DNA of 64,000 nt, from NCBI RefSeq assembly GCF_027942865.1, contig NC_134506.1, forward strand, positions 14,964,436-15,028,435. The letters are read 5' to 3'. The DNA is from Odontesthes bonariensis (Eukaryota; Chordata; Actinopteri; Atheriniformes; Atherinopsidae). Positions 39,301-50,285 of the stretch are shown in pieces (positions within the stretch are counted from its first letter, which is position 1; each line of letters opens with the position of its first letter). The position numbers and the translations under genes were made by a program. The notes beneath the pieces are model-generated. The model saw only the letters and a list, made by a program, of their open reading frames with translations. It did no database searches and was not told where the DNA came from.

Positions 39301-42300
39301 CTTTGTGTACATACACAGCAATATTCCAACTACTCACCTCAAACAAAATCTGGCCTTATAATGTTTACATTTTTCAAATAGTGAAGCATTAGTCAGGTTT
39401 CACAAGTGACTCGGTTTTTGAAAAACAAGAAGCTTGAAGTCAGAGATAAAAAGCAGTGAAAAGCAATTCGGTGAAAACACAACATTGATGTAACATTGCA
39501 ATACATTAATTGAATTATTGCTTGCTCTGAGCATTACCTTATTCAGATGACTGTAAACAAAGCTAATGACCTTCATTATATCTTGGTCATTTGTAATTAA
39601 AAAAAAGTAACCACCATCAGATTACAAGGGAACTGAGATGGGGTGTTTTCATACTGATCACATTCACGGTTACAGAGTTCTTCATACAGTTTGCAGATAG
39701 AAATCTGCTGTTCTATTTCTATAATGAAAGTGCAGAATGATCAGTAACAATAAGCCCAGAAGCATTAACACTTCAGTAGTTAGATAACACTGACAACTGC
39801 TGCATGTGCGATATCTTCATACTGTTTAATCACACTTTTATCTAACATACAATAGGTCTCACCACTCCTCTCATGAAGCTGCATGGAAGAGGTGGTGAAA
39901 ACATCGGATTTTCTGTATCAGGGGAAAGATTGTAGACAAAGGAATTAGCCTTATTTGCTGTTAAATGTCATGGTGGGCTAATTATATTACATGAAATGTC
40001 ATTTTGCATCAGACCAACGCATGAAATGTCACTTCTCTACATTTATGCGAAATGCCACGGATTGAGTTTCCCCAGTTGTGACGCAGCGTTCAAGCTCTTT
40101 TGTGTGCGTGTATTTGAATAACAAACAACCAGATGAAGCGATGATGGTGTGAATTCTAAACAGTCAAATATCTGTCCATTTTAATGAAATTATAATGACA
40201 ACACAGCAGGTGTTCCTCCCTGAATTTGGGCTCACTACTGCTCTGTGCTAAACCCACTTGGTAATGACACCCCCTTCCACTGTCTTCCGACTCTTTCTGC
40301 GTTTACACAAACATGTGGAGGAGGAGGAGGTTGACAGTGTGCCCGGGGAGCGGGAGGGAAAAATGAAGCCTCTTTCCTTTGCTTTATCATAATAGGACTT
40401 ATCTGGTGTGTAATTTGAAGCGGGGTGGCACCTAAATAAAAAACCCTGTCCACCCTCCCACTCCTCACATTCACAGAGGCGTATGTCATGTCAGGCTACT
40501 GGCTTCGCTGTATGAGGACACAAGGAGCCTTTCATGTTCGCCTCCATGATAAATTGTGACTTCAGTGGGACACAACATAAAACAGTGCTTATTCTGGACT
40601 TGTAGAGAGACAGTGTTTAAAAAGGTTCTTATCAGAGTACAGCTGTTTGATGTTATCCAGAGGAGATAGTCATTTCTCCCTTAGCCAACAAACTGCACCA
40701 CCGTTAGCTCAAGGAAGGCCACCACCCTGCTATAGAATGTGCCTGCACCTCATCCAATACTCCTCAGCATTTACATGTTCAGATTGTTCTGTGTTTCTTT
40801 TTTCAAGTCTGTTGTTACCCACAAAGAACCTGTTGGTGCCTTGAGTAAAATAAATTGTTGAATATCCAACACTATCCTGAAACTGATACGATTTTGCCTT
40901 TGTTTATGCCAAACTTTTATTCATCCAAGAGGAGTTTGCCTCAGCGCTGTGTTGTCATATTTACTGAAACCACAATATTCTGCTACCAATTTTCCTGTTA
41001 CACAACACTGAGTTGTGCAACGCAGACTGACAAAGACAGAAACAAAGACGTCTGTGTCTTCACCTCAATATAAACTAATCTTCTTATGATCAAACTTTTT
41101 AATCACGTAGAGTTTTGAATGGAAGGCCAATGTCATGCTTGTAAAAACTTGGGAAGGGAAGGATGCATGCAATGTTTTCATAACTGCTTGTTTGTTCAGA
41201 TTCATCCAGCTGTTACATGCAAATGTGCTGAACACTATAAGGGCATTGGTTAAAGACCATAAGAAAATCATGTAGGTACAGAGATGCACCGTTAAACCTG
41301 TTGCACTTTTGTATTTTATAGATATTATCAAAAAGCACCAGGGCTGATAAATTCACAAGCAACAATCCTTCAAATGTGCAACATCTTTTAGTATGATAAT
41401 TCACATCAAATCTAAAGTCCCAACTCCAGCAGCTATTACTTAACTAAAAACTCAGCTTTGTTCTTCAAAATTATACATTTAGAAAACTTTGCCCTGAAAA
41501 AAATTGTTATGGCTTGGGTCTGGCTCTACACCTTTTTCCTTATTCAGAGAATGGGGATTTATGAATACTGCATTTCCTTATAGGGATAGTTCGCCTCTTT
41601 TGACATGAAGCTATATGACATCCCATATTAGCAATATCATTTATGAACATTGACTTACCCCCCGCTGCGTCCTGTGAGCCGAATTCCAGCTGAGTTTTGG
41701 CGTTGACGAAGGTAGTCCGGCTAGTTGGCTGGGGCTAAAAAAATAAAAAGTCTTGCTTCTCAAAACAATATGCGTTCAAAAGAGTAATACATTTGCATCA
41801 CAAAATCGTCGATCTAGAAAAAGTCAGACCTCACATCGCTTGGCGCTATTTTTGCCTCCCTTGATATCAATGCGTCCAGCCACCTAGCGATAGCCGCACC
41901 TGTTACGGTGTTTGCTGCTCGGAAGCAGAGGACTGCTCGGTCTGCTCTTCGGTCTGCACAGTTTACGTTGGACGCATTGATATCAAAAAAGCCTCAGCCT
42001 TCAAATAGAGGCCGAGGCTTTTACTTAAACTGCTTAGCGTACCAGGCCTTTGATAGAGGCAGGCCTTTTTCTAATTACCATGGTTATTATTAGGACTTGT
42101 CATGTTTTTCTAAAATGCCAGATTTTAATGCCTTAGCTAATCTAAAACAATGCACATAAACACTTGCACTTCTTTCCACATACCTTAGTGTTTATATGCG
42201 AGTAAACCAGACCCATTATTCCATTAATTCCTCCATAATCGCAGCAGATGTGCTTTTTTTGTGGATTATCCTACTTTACAATTTGTCTTGAGTACATTGG

Positions 42301-43566
42301 AATAGTTTAAATTCTGCAGTATATTGTGGAGAGACACCGCATTCTGAATTTAATTAGATAGAAACCTTCCTGTTGTAAACAGATCTTTTATTGTGAAACA
42401 GCTTAGTGGATTGATCCAGAGTGGTTCAAGACGAAGGAATCAAATGGTCACTTTGACAAATGTTTAATCAATACAACAAACTGTTGAAAAAAGAAAGGTG
42501 GTTATTTAACTGTTTACAAAAAAGAGGTATGAAATCAGATTTGTCACCGCTGATAGGCCACTTGTTTACTCACAGTTCATGCTAAATAGCTGTATAGTCC
42601 CACTCCACTGGAGTTTCCTTCCAACAATCTTTTACGTAGAACATACAGGCTGTCTGACCTCGCCTTTCTGAGACTGTGGGTAAAATCCCCAGCCATAGCA
42701 CTGACTGATGATTTAGCTCATGATATATTATATATTATGGCACATAAGAAATGGACATGTTAACATGGTTAAAAATTTGATTTTGGGGGGACAATTACAG
42801 ATAAGTTGCAACAGAATTGAGGTTAAATTTTGGATTGATTTTCCGTTTTCGCAGTGTCCTCAACAACAGAATAAACTCATTAAAAATGAATTATTATTAT
42901 TGTCATAAATTATATAAATGTGATGTTCTGTTCCTTTAATGCATGTTGCAGTGACCTTAAGGTCTGAGCTCACAATGTTTCCCTATCTTTTCTCTTCCTT
43001 CAGGACAGGAGAGCTTTAACTCTCGCTCCCTGGCCTTGCAGGCCCAGAAGAAAATTCTGAGTAAAATGGCGACCATGGCAGTAGCCAACATGCTGACAGA
43101 TGATACCAGCAGTGAGATCCTGGACGAGCTCTATAAGGTGAGCCGGGAGTTCACCAAGAGCAAGAAAGAAGCCCACAAGATCATCAAGGACGTCATCAAG
43201 ATTGCCCTGAAGATTGGCATCTTATACCGCAACCACCAGTTCAGCCAGGACGAGCTGGACACAGTGGAGCGTTTCAAGAAGAAGATGAACCAGGCCGCCA
43301 TGACAGCAGTGTCATTCTATGAGGTGGAGTACACCTTTGACAGGAATATTCTGTCAGAGCTCCTGCTGGAGTGCAGGGACCTGCTTCATACCCTGGTTGA
43401 GCAGCACCTGACCACACGCTCACACGCACGCATCGATCATGTTTTCAACCATTTTGCCCATGGGGAGTTCTTGGCTGAGCTCTATGGGGATGGAGAGGAG
43501 TACAGACTCTCTCTGAGGAAGATCTGCAATGGCATCAACAAACTGCTGGATGAGGGAACGCTTTAA
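23712..43566 (+). CDS. tnfaip8l3: TNFAIP8-like protein 3 (TIPE3), complete
   Basis: TIPE3 is a phospholipid transfer protein that binds PI(4,5)P2 and PI(3,4,5)P3 and promotes PI3K-AKT and ERK signalling at the plasma membrane. Two coding exons, 23712-23757 (donor GTAAGC) and 43004-43566 (acceptor CAG), join in phase 1 to give 202 residues. The start [12 protein letters not shown] matches, from memory, the TIPE3-specific N-terminus that distinguishes it from TNFAIP8, TIPE1 and TIPE2. Exon 2 contains the whole helical TIPE fold, with [40 protein letters not shown] and [12 protein letters not shown]. The exon 2 body is intact and GC-richer than its surroundings. A purine-rich 5' UTR precedes the ATG and AATAAA follows at 44094. 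Confidence 0.95.
27334..27386. repeat. (CA)n microsatellite
   Basis: About 26 uninterrupted CA units in the tnfaip8l3 intron. Confidence 0.97.
35528..35705. repeat. Short teleost interspersed repeat, decayed
   Basis: The stretch begins TGGTAAACGGTCTATATTTA and ends CTGAGCCACAGTCGCCCC, matching the ends of a short repeat seen very widely in fish genomes (from memory: a start like TGGTAAATGG and an end like CTGAGCCACAGCCGCC). The interior includes CATTTACACAAACACTCA, also typical. It has no coding capacity; its class is unknown to me. Confidence 0.6.
38188..38520 (+). mobile_element. Terminal fragment of a Tc1/mariner-like element
   Basis: It begins ACAACTCCAATTCCAAAAAG, followed by GTTGGGAC, ATTTGCAAATC and GCAGAGTCTCTCAGAAATAA, the order seen at one end of the same teleost repeat family as the 9280-10110 copy. 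Only the end is present; no transposase coding remains. Confidence 0.6.
41585..42075. repeat. Teleost MITE-like repeat with an internal 18-bp inverted repeat
   Basis: The left part (GGGATAGTTCGCCTCTTTTG, then GACGAAGGTAGTCCGGCTAG and CAAAACAATATGCGTTCAAA) resembles a non-coding repeat I recall from many fish genomes. Inside, TTGATATCAATGCGTCCA at 41861-41878 is repeated as its exact reverse complement at 41969-41986. GC-rich and distinct from its AT-rich surroundings. The right border is uncertain. Confidence 0.55.
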
Positions 43567-44100
43567 CCTCTTGCACTTCACCTTTTTCACCTCTAGCTCC
43601 TTTTCTTCTTGCTCCTTTTCTTGCTGGTGTCTCCTGTCTCCTTCCATTTCCTTTTCACTTGCTCACCCCTGGCATCTACGTCCTCTATCTTCTTATTGCT
43701 CTTGTCTTCCTGTTTCTTCCATATCCCTTACCATGGAGGTTGTTGTGACATCCTGCTGCTGTGGTTAAATGAGGGAATTTCTTTAGACTGTCCTTCCACT
43801 CAGTGGATCATTGCTGCATACCAGGACACCCTGTTTCACATTGTAAGCATTATACAAACCCTTTGTGTGCAAAAGTGTACTGTACCAATGGCCAAAAAAA
43901 TATAAAGTAGGATGTTTGGAAATGGAAGATAATCAGTTTTAGTAATCAGTCTATGTGTGTGAGTGTGCGTATGTGTGTGTGTGTGTGCGCACATTTGTCT
44001 GTGTGGGATTTGCTTGAATAATTTTGTGTAGTGTTTGTACATAAGACCAACAATGCCATGGTGAGTGTGTCATGTTTCTGTGTCAATCTGCTCAATAAAG
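43567..44100 (+). other. tnfaip8l3: tnfaip8l3 3' UTR with poly(A) signal
   Basis: Pyrimidine-rich sequence follows the stop, then a short imperfect GT repeat (about 43954-43987) and AATAAA at 44094-44099, giving a 3' UTR of about 0.55 kb. Confidence 0.6.
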
Positions 44101-47100
44101 GTGTAAGACCTGTCTTTTATTAAAGATTTCTTAAGATCATTTTTGTGCAGTTCTTCTGACGGCTCCATGTGAACTGGAAAATTCATAATGAGAGGGCGTT
44201 TCTTCCGTCTTGTTTGCTGTCGTAACAATTATTTTCTCCTATGATCAGGATTTCCTTGTCAAAACAAAGAGGAAGACAAGAATTTGCTTTTCCACTTATC
44301 TGTTACTTCCTTAATGCCTTAGATTTACCTAAATGTTTTTTTGATCTTTAAATCCCGTGAACACGCAGAGTACCTGATCACAATCACAATGCATCTACCT
44401 CAAGGAAAAACGCTAAAGTTTTTTGTGTGCGTAGTCTTTCAGTATGGATGCATAGGGAAATACACATAAAACCGAAATAAGAAAGACAGAAGCCAAACAA
44501 CAGTAGGCATGTTTTCAAAGAGTCGAAATTATATGACTGCCAGCTGATAATTTGAGACTTTGGTTCAACTATGTTAGCATTAAGCACTGCTAAATACTAG
44601 CATTGGATTGACTGTGGTCCTGATTTCTAGCTTAAAAAGTTAGCCGACATAACTGGTTCCTTGGGTTAGATATACAGTATATGAAAAACTAGCTGTTGTA
44701 TTCATGGTTTTGAGACTGCTGTCTTTACTCTGGAGTTCAGGGGGAGAAAAACTCAGACGTGTTGTTGAAGAAAGCCACAGATGTAAAAGATTTGGAAAAT
44801 AGTCACAAATGATGCATAAAGCTGCCTCTTTCCTGTTCATTTGACCCATATGCACAGGAAAAGATTCACTAGCACATGTTTTGAAATGAGCAGGAAAATG
44901 AGTGATTTCTGGTTCATTAGATGCCCTCTGCTCTGCTCCCAGCTCCCAGAAAACATATTACCGGTGGTTTGGTGAGACTCCAGCTGAATAACTTTGGCAG
45001 CCAGAAGAGAAGACGTCCAGTTTTATGTCTCTGTCTCATGTAGAAACACAGAACAGACAGACCACCCACTTTCTGAGCACCCATTAGTACACACAAATAC
45101 ACACATTAATACACATCTCGAGTCAGTTACACAGATGAAATGTGTTTATGTTACTAGACAATGACACTGATGTCATTAACCATTCACTTAATTTACTTTC
45201 AACCTCTATTCTTCTTGTCTCCAACTTAATTAGACACTCTGGATATAAGGGCAATAAAAGTATGTCAAAGACACAACATCCGTTTCATAACAACAACACT
45301 TTAAACTGCTTTGATCATGGATTTGACTGCATAGGATTTTTCTTTTTTCAGTTAACTATGTAAAAACATGACGGTGCAGTGGACAGTGAAACAATTCTAG
45401 GTTTATCTTTCTGTATGGGATTTTGCCTGTTGTCCCTGTGCTTTTGTGGGTTTTCTACAGGTGACTTGCATTCCTCCCACAACCTACAGACATGCATCTT
45501 AGGTTATTTGGGGATTCTGAATTGGCTATGTGTTAATGTGAATATGAATAGGTGTGAGTTTGGTGATGGATCACATGTCCAAGATGTACCGTGCCTCTAG
45601 AATGTCAGGACAGGCTCCAGCTTCCCTCTGCAGCATGAGGTAGGTATTACTATTGGATGGATCATCAATGTTGTTTTGGGAAGTAAGACTTTTCTTCCAT
45701 ATTATATGTGGCCAAAATCATTTTGGAGAAGACACAAGTTACAAAAAGGGGAAACAAATGGCTGCCTATGACCAGAGTTCAAAACTGTCACCTCCAAAGC
45801 CCATTACCAACTGTAGCTTCATACTTAAAGATGCATTGTGCAATATTGTTGTTTAGGAGCAGCAGCGGAAAAGGCTCTATCTCCTCTGAGCTTCCGTTTA
45901 GCCCTTGGTACCTCCAGAAGCAGCTGATCAGCTGACCTGAGGCACCGGGCAGGAGCTTAAGGCAATTAAACATCCAATGAGTTTAATATGAGGTGAATAA
46001 GAAGTAGCTCTACCAAACCTTTTTTTTCTTTTTATATGTTCGATGGTTTCCTCTTCTTGCCAATCATTTGAATCACACACAAACAATAACTGAAGCTACG
46101 TTTTGTGCTGTAGCCCGACATACTGTAGCTATAACACTTTCTTGAGCGAGACTGCGTTACCTCTACATACGTTACCTACGACGTGCCCTGCCTAAGACCA
46201 AGTCCACTGGCAACAGCAGGCTCATCACCTTGCTTGTTGATTTTTGGTAATTTTTATATTCATTCAAAAGCAAAATTATTACACAAATATGTGTAAATTA
46301 ACATGAAAGTGGTTCCAAAATCTTAGGGTACTTTAGAAGAAACAAAAGTAAGCCCTTCCACCAACCATTTTTTACAAAAAGAAATAAATTGATACTTATT
46401 GTTTCCTTTACCCCTGAGACGTAGATTTAATGCAAATACTAAAAGGTTAGTTTACCAAACTTTAATTACTTTAATCAAGCTCAAAAAACATCAGATACCA
46501 CCACAATTCCCAGATTGCAATCAATAATCATTTTCTTCAAAACCAAACTGACACAAACTCAGATCTTATAAATTCCTTGGCCCCTAAATTTGTAACACAG
46601 GCTCCATGCCAAGTCAAAAATAACCTGCACGACATAATTGGAGGTCATTTTCTCAGACTTGACAAAGCTCGTCCTGAAGCCATTGCATAACTGTTTCAGA
46701 ATGCTTGTTTTAAAAATGTTCTTAAATCATTCAAATTTTCATTCGATTATCAATACCCCTCAACCCCACCAAGACATCATAAATATATGCACATAAACTA
46801 AAAATGACCAGACGAGAAGCTGAACAAGACCGAACACACAAGCCAGCAAAAAAAATAATACATTATTTTCATCATAGAGTAGGATTGGGCATCTAAATTG
46901 CCCTGAAGCATTTTGAACTTCCGAAGCTACCCCAAAGGATCAGAGAGTGAGGAAGGAGTCAGCAGTCATGTTACTTAATGTCAGCTGATGAAAGAGAGGC
47001 TGGACTGTTTATAACACCCCTGTAAGGTCACATGTTGGATCTCCACTGCAGGACATGTGACCTTTCAAAATGTTCAAGAATACTGGCTCATTTACTGCAA

Positions 47101-48779
47101 CGGCCTACAGGTGGTAAAATATTTAAATAGTACAGCTAGCAAAATTTAAAAAGGTCATATTAATCCTTGATTGGGCTGTGTCATGTAATATATGTGTAGT
47201 GGCGTTTAACCCACAATTAAGCCTCATTAAGAGAAGTTGGCTCAGATTTTGGTGCTCTCTCTAACCTCTCTTTGTACCTCTACTGTGGAATTTAGTAGTT
47301 GAGAGGAAAGCATTGGGTGAAGTGACTCTTACAGAGGTCATTGTTTTACAGAGGATGAAATTATAAAAAAGCAAAACACAATTAATAATTAGAAATAAGT
47401 TCCTCATTAAATGGTGTAATCAGTGTGATTTTGTAGTCAAGTAACAATTTGCTCTGTCAAAACTGCTGTCAAAATGGTACAAAGAAAGCGCTTCAGATGG
47501 AATCTGTTTGCACAGGCCTGCTGACCACAGATATGAATCTGACTGAAATAAATAAGCACCCTGACCACATAATCGACTGTTTGTCCCAAATAACCGCAGG
47601 GTATTTTTTTCCTTTCTTACTGAATAAATGAAGTGTTTCCCTGCAAGCTGTCTAAAGAAAGCTTCAAATAGATGGCACATCAAAAGCACCCCCTTCCCTG
47701 AGGTTCTGCTGAAATGGAGTCTTTGAGGTCCAAACAGAATTCCCCAGAGTCTGATATGAAGAGAAAACTCCTCTCCTTCCATTTCAGAGTTGTTCCCCAG
47801 AGAAATCTTCTCTTTTGGCCTTATCTAAAAACGGAGTCAGAGGGCATTTTTGGAAAGAAACAGAAAAAATAAATTCCATGTTGCTGGTTTGCCCCAACGC
47901 CCCTTGCTTGAACACAAGTTCGGTTCACATGCACAAACGGCAACAGTGATTCTCATGAGTTTGGTTTATCCTCATTTTGGTCAAGTGTGCAGTACATTCA
48001 ATCCAAACAGGTCTTGTAACTTCAAGTTAAATTTTGATCATTAAAACAGCATTACATTTGTGAAAATGTGATGGTGTAATCATTTTCTTAACCAGAGAGT
48101 GGTTACACTCTCCATCTGTATGCGTCATAGTCCAAGCTCCTGTGTTGTGGGTGCCACGCATACATGTTAGGACATGTTAAAATGAAAAGACAGGAGTTGG
48201 CCTTGTTTGCGTTTTCGGTTAAATTTAGGTTGCAGTTTTGGTCTGACTTGGACTAAGATTCTTCAGCTCAAGTGTGACACCCAGTGTTTTTTTAAAGTTG
48301 TACATTGTCCAACTTTTCAAAGATGTTAAGCATTGTTCTAGCAGTGTGTAGAGGGTATTCAAAAGGAAATATGCATTTCATACATAGAAGGTTGTAGATA
48401 GTTGTGAACAGCCCTGATTAAAAGCCTGGAAGGGTGAAACTTGAAGAGATCATTAAGCTTGTTTTTTTTTTCTCCTTCACTGTGTTACTGACGATTTTTT
48501 GCACAAAACTTTAAGTTTACTCCACAGGGATGTATTCCTTCAGGGAAAACATTACAACTGAATTGCCTAATAAGCCTTGTTGGTGGTCAATTTTTTTCTT
48601 TTTTTGAGTGTGTGTGTAACTATGGAAAACATCTGCATCACGCCTGCTTTCTGGGTATTTGGGTAACACCCTCAAACAAATAGGAACAATTGTTCGCTAT
48701 CTATTTTAAACTCTGAAATGACTGAGATACAAGCAAAGCATGCCACATGTTCTTTTGTTGACTGCAATGATGGCAATTC
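44101..48779. other. Intergenic DNA between tnfaip8l3 and the mobile-element cluster
   Basis: AT-rich DNA with no supported gene; one interspersed repeat at 45370-45665 is listed separately. All open frames are under 125 codons and lack recognisable domains. Confidence 0.5.
45370..45665 (+). repeat. Decayed teleost interspersed repeat (SINE-like)
   Basis: Landmarks in order are ACGGTGCAGTGGACAG, GTCCCTGTGCTTTTGTGGGT, TTCCTCCCACAACCTACAGA, CATGCATCTTAGGTTATTTG, GATTCTGAATTG, CAGGCTCCAGC and a TGGATGGA end. They match the order of a very common fish repeat (GGCACGGTGG ... CCTCCCACAGTCCAAAGACA ... ATGGATGGA), which I recall from many genomes. The copy is strongly diverged. Confidence 0.65.
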
Positions 48780-48853
48780 TACGGAGCCCGGTGGAGATCA
48801 AACAATATCTTTTTCAGGGGGTTTCAAGAAAGCGTTCTCTCACTTTTCAAAGT

Positions 48854-49128
48854 GTGCCCTCGCTTTATTAAATCGTGCGCTCGTCTAAATAAAGCGTGCG
48901 CGTGTATACATAAACCGTGCGCTCGTCTTACTAAAACCGTGCGCTCACTGCCCCTCAGTCGTGCCCACATTATATACCTTGTGAGCACAATAAACAAAAG
49001 TGTGCCCACGATCTGTAAGACGTGCCCACGACATTCTGTATGGCAACAATAAATCCAAATTGCTTGAAACGTTCGCACGTTGTATTAATTGTGGCCACGA
49101 AATCTGTTACCATTACAGTGTGAGCATC
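48854..49128 (+). repeat. Left subterminal motif array, about 21-bp period
   Basis: Motifs like GTG(C/A)(G/C)C(T/A)C start at 48854, 48875, 48896, 48917, 48939, 48961, 48981, 49002, 49022, 49071, 49091 and 49120. Spacings are 20-22 apart from two gaps (49 and 29), where a unit has been lost or has decayed. Spacer sequence is AT-rich and less conserved than the motif. Confidence 0.85.
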
Positions 49129-49200
49129 TCACCTTTTTAATCTATTTGGAAGTTGCTTGGAATGGAACAGTAAGTGCATTGTGCTATGGCGAATGTATGC

Positions 49201-49866
49201 CTAAGCAAGTATTATGGGACGAACAGTGTCCCTTAATGTAATGTATAATTCAAGTGCTTGGTCTGGACTGTTTGTCAACTGTAACCCTCGTTCTTGCATT
49301 ATGCCTGTGCAAAAATCAAATACATCGATGTCGCATGGTATGGAGTCGAGGAAGGTGCATTTCCACTTGCAGACGGTCAGATTGGCTTCATCGAGAGGAA
49401 AGAGATGATCTTCAGCCCCCCACAGATGCGGAGCCAGGTGCATTATATCCGGTATTCCAGCCGGAACACCTGGGTTTCTGGACGGACGGATGCGATGTGC
49501 ATTCCATGTGTCTTGGATGCTGTTCAATTCATCCTGGGGAAAAAATTAACGAATGCAAATAAATATTTTAGGATTTTCATTTGGCTACAGCCCTGACTTG
49601 GGCGCCTTACAAGGCAGCCTTGAGAACAGATGAGGGTGTGTGAAGTACTTTGAGTCAACTAGGCTCATGATGATGCCATGACTGGACGCCAAGGTTGAAA
49701 GAATATTCTTGTATTCCATACCTAGCCCATGGTAAACCCTGATTAAGTCCATTTCAAAATGGTGAAGAATCATATCCTGCTGGTAAATTTGGCTCATGAT
49801 GTTATGAGAGTGTGGAATCGTAGCCACGCTTTGCTTACTTGTGCCAATTTTAATTAGGCTATACAT
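49201..49866 (-). pseudogene. Integrase-like transposase remnant, catalytic core missing
   Basis: Minus-strand frame 49866-49585 contains YHGLGMEYKNILSTLASSHG, resembling the N-terminal DNA-binding region (YxxLGLSYKEIxxxLA) of an integrase-core protein family common in fish. Frame 49527-49201 contains WNAHRIRPSRNPGVPAGIP and GAEDHLFPLDEANL, resembling its C-terminal end. The roughly 200-residue DDE core expected between them is absent, with only 57 bases separating the frames. So this is an internally deleted copy that cannot encode an active enzyme. The two ends are surprisingly free of stops. Confidence 0.6.
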
Positions 49867-49877
49867 TTCTTAAATAA

Positions 49878-50234
49878 CGTTAACACGTTTTGTGAATCAT
49901 GACCACGCTTTAGTAAATTGTGGTCACGAGGTATATAACTTTGTTACTACAACGAGAGCAAGAAACTACTAAATCGAGCGCACGATTTAGGTAAACGTGC
50001 GCACGTTGTATTTCAACGAGAGCACGTTTTGGTTAAATGAGCGCGCACTTTGCAAAGTGAAGACACGTTTCAGTAAATTGTGCTCACGAGGGATATAACG
50101 TGAGTACGACTGTATTACAGCGAGTACACGACATTAGTAATTCGAGCGCACGATTTAGGTAAACGTGCGCTTGCTATATTTTAAGGAGAGCACGGTTTGG
50201 TTAAATGAGAGCGCGCTTTTTAAAACGGGTGCAC
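49878..50234 (-). repeat. Right subterminal motif array, about 21-bp period
   Basis: Motifs of the type CGAGCGCAC or CGTGCGCAC start at 49878, 49898, 49919, 49953, 49975, 49996, 50017, 50038, 50058, 50079, 50099, 50121, 50143, 50164, 50185, 50206 and 50226. Spacings are 20-22 except for one of 34. A typical unit is CGAGCGCACGATTTAG followed by GTAAA, 21 bases. Orientation is opposite to the left array. Confidence 0.87.
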
Positions 50235-50285
50235 GCTTTCTCGACACCCCAATATATTTCACCTTAAGACTCAAGGGGCTCCGTA

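Larger units (their letters stand above)
23758..43003 (+). other. tnfaip8l3: 19.2-kb intron of tnfaip8l3
   Basis: A long first coding intron with no convincing gene inside. The largest open frame (29549-30028, 159 codons) is Ser/Phe/Leu-rich without a recognisable domain. Identified contents are a (CA)n microsatellite at 27334, a short interspersed repeat at 35528, a Tc1/mariner-like end at 38188 and a composite repeat at 41585. The remainder is mostly AT-rich unique sequence; conserved enhancers could lie here but cannot be recognised without alignment. Confidence 0.8.
48780..50285 (-). mobile_element. Non-autonomous DNA transposon with 21-bp phased subterminal arrays
   Basis: The element has identical inverted ends TACGGAGCCC (48780-48789) and GGGCTCCGTA (50276-50285), plus a second inverted block AGAAAGCGT (48827-48835) / ACGCTTTCT (50233-50241). 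It is flanked by a CAATTC 6-bp repeat on each side. Both arms carry arrays of a degenerate motif (left GTGCGCTCG, right CGAGCGCAC) repeated every 20-22 bases. The centre holds minus-strand remnants of an integrase-like transposase. From memory, the 6-bp duplication, TA termini and integrase-like protein fit the IS3EU superfamily; this assignment is tentative. Confidence 0.75.

Noticed and set aside
48854..50234. Regularly spaced repeats that might suggest a CRISPR array
   Set aside because: The units are degenerate 9-mers with 11-13 base AT-rich spacers in two opposite arrays inside a transposon with inverted ends, in a vertebrate genome.
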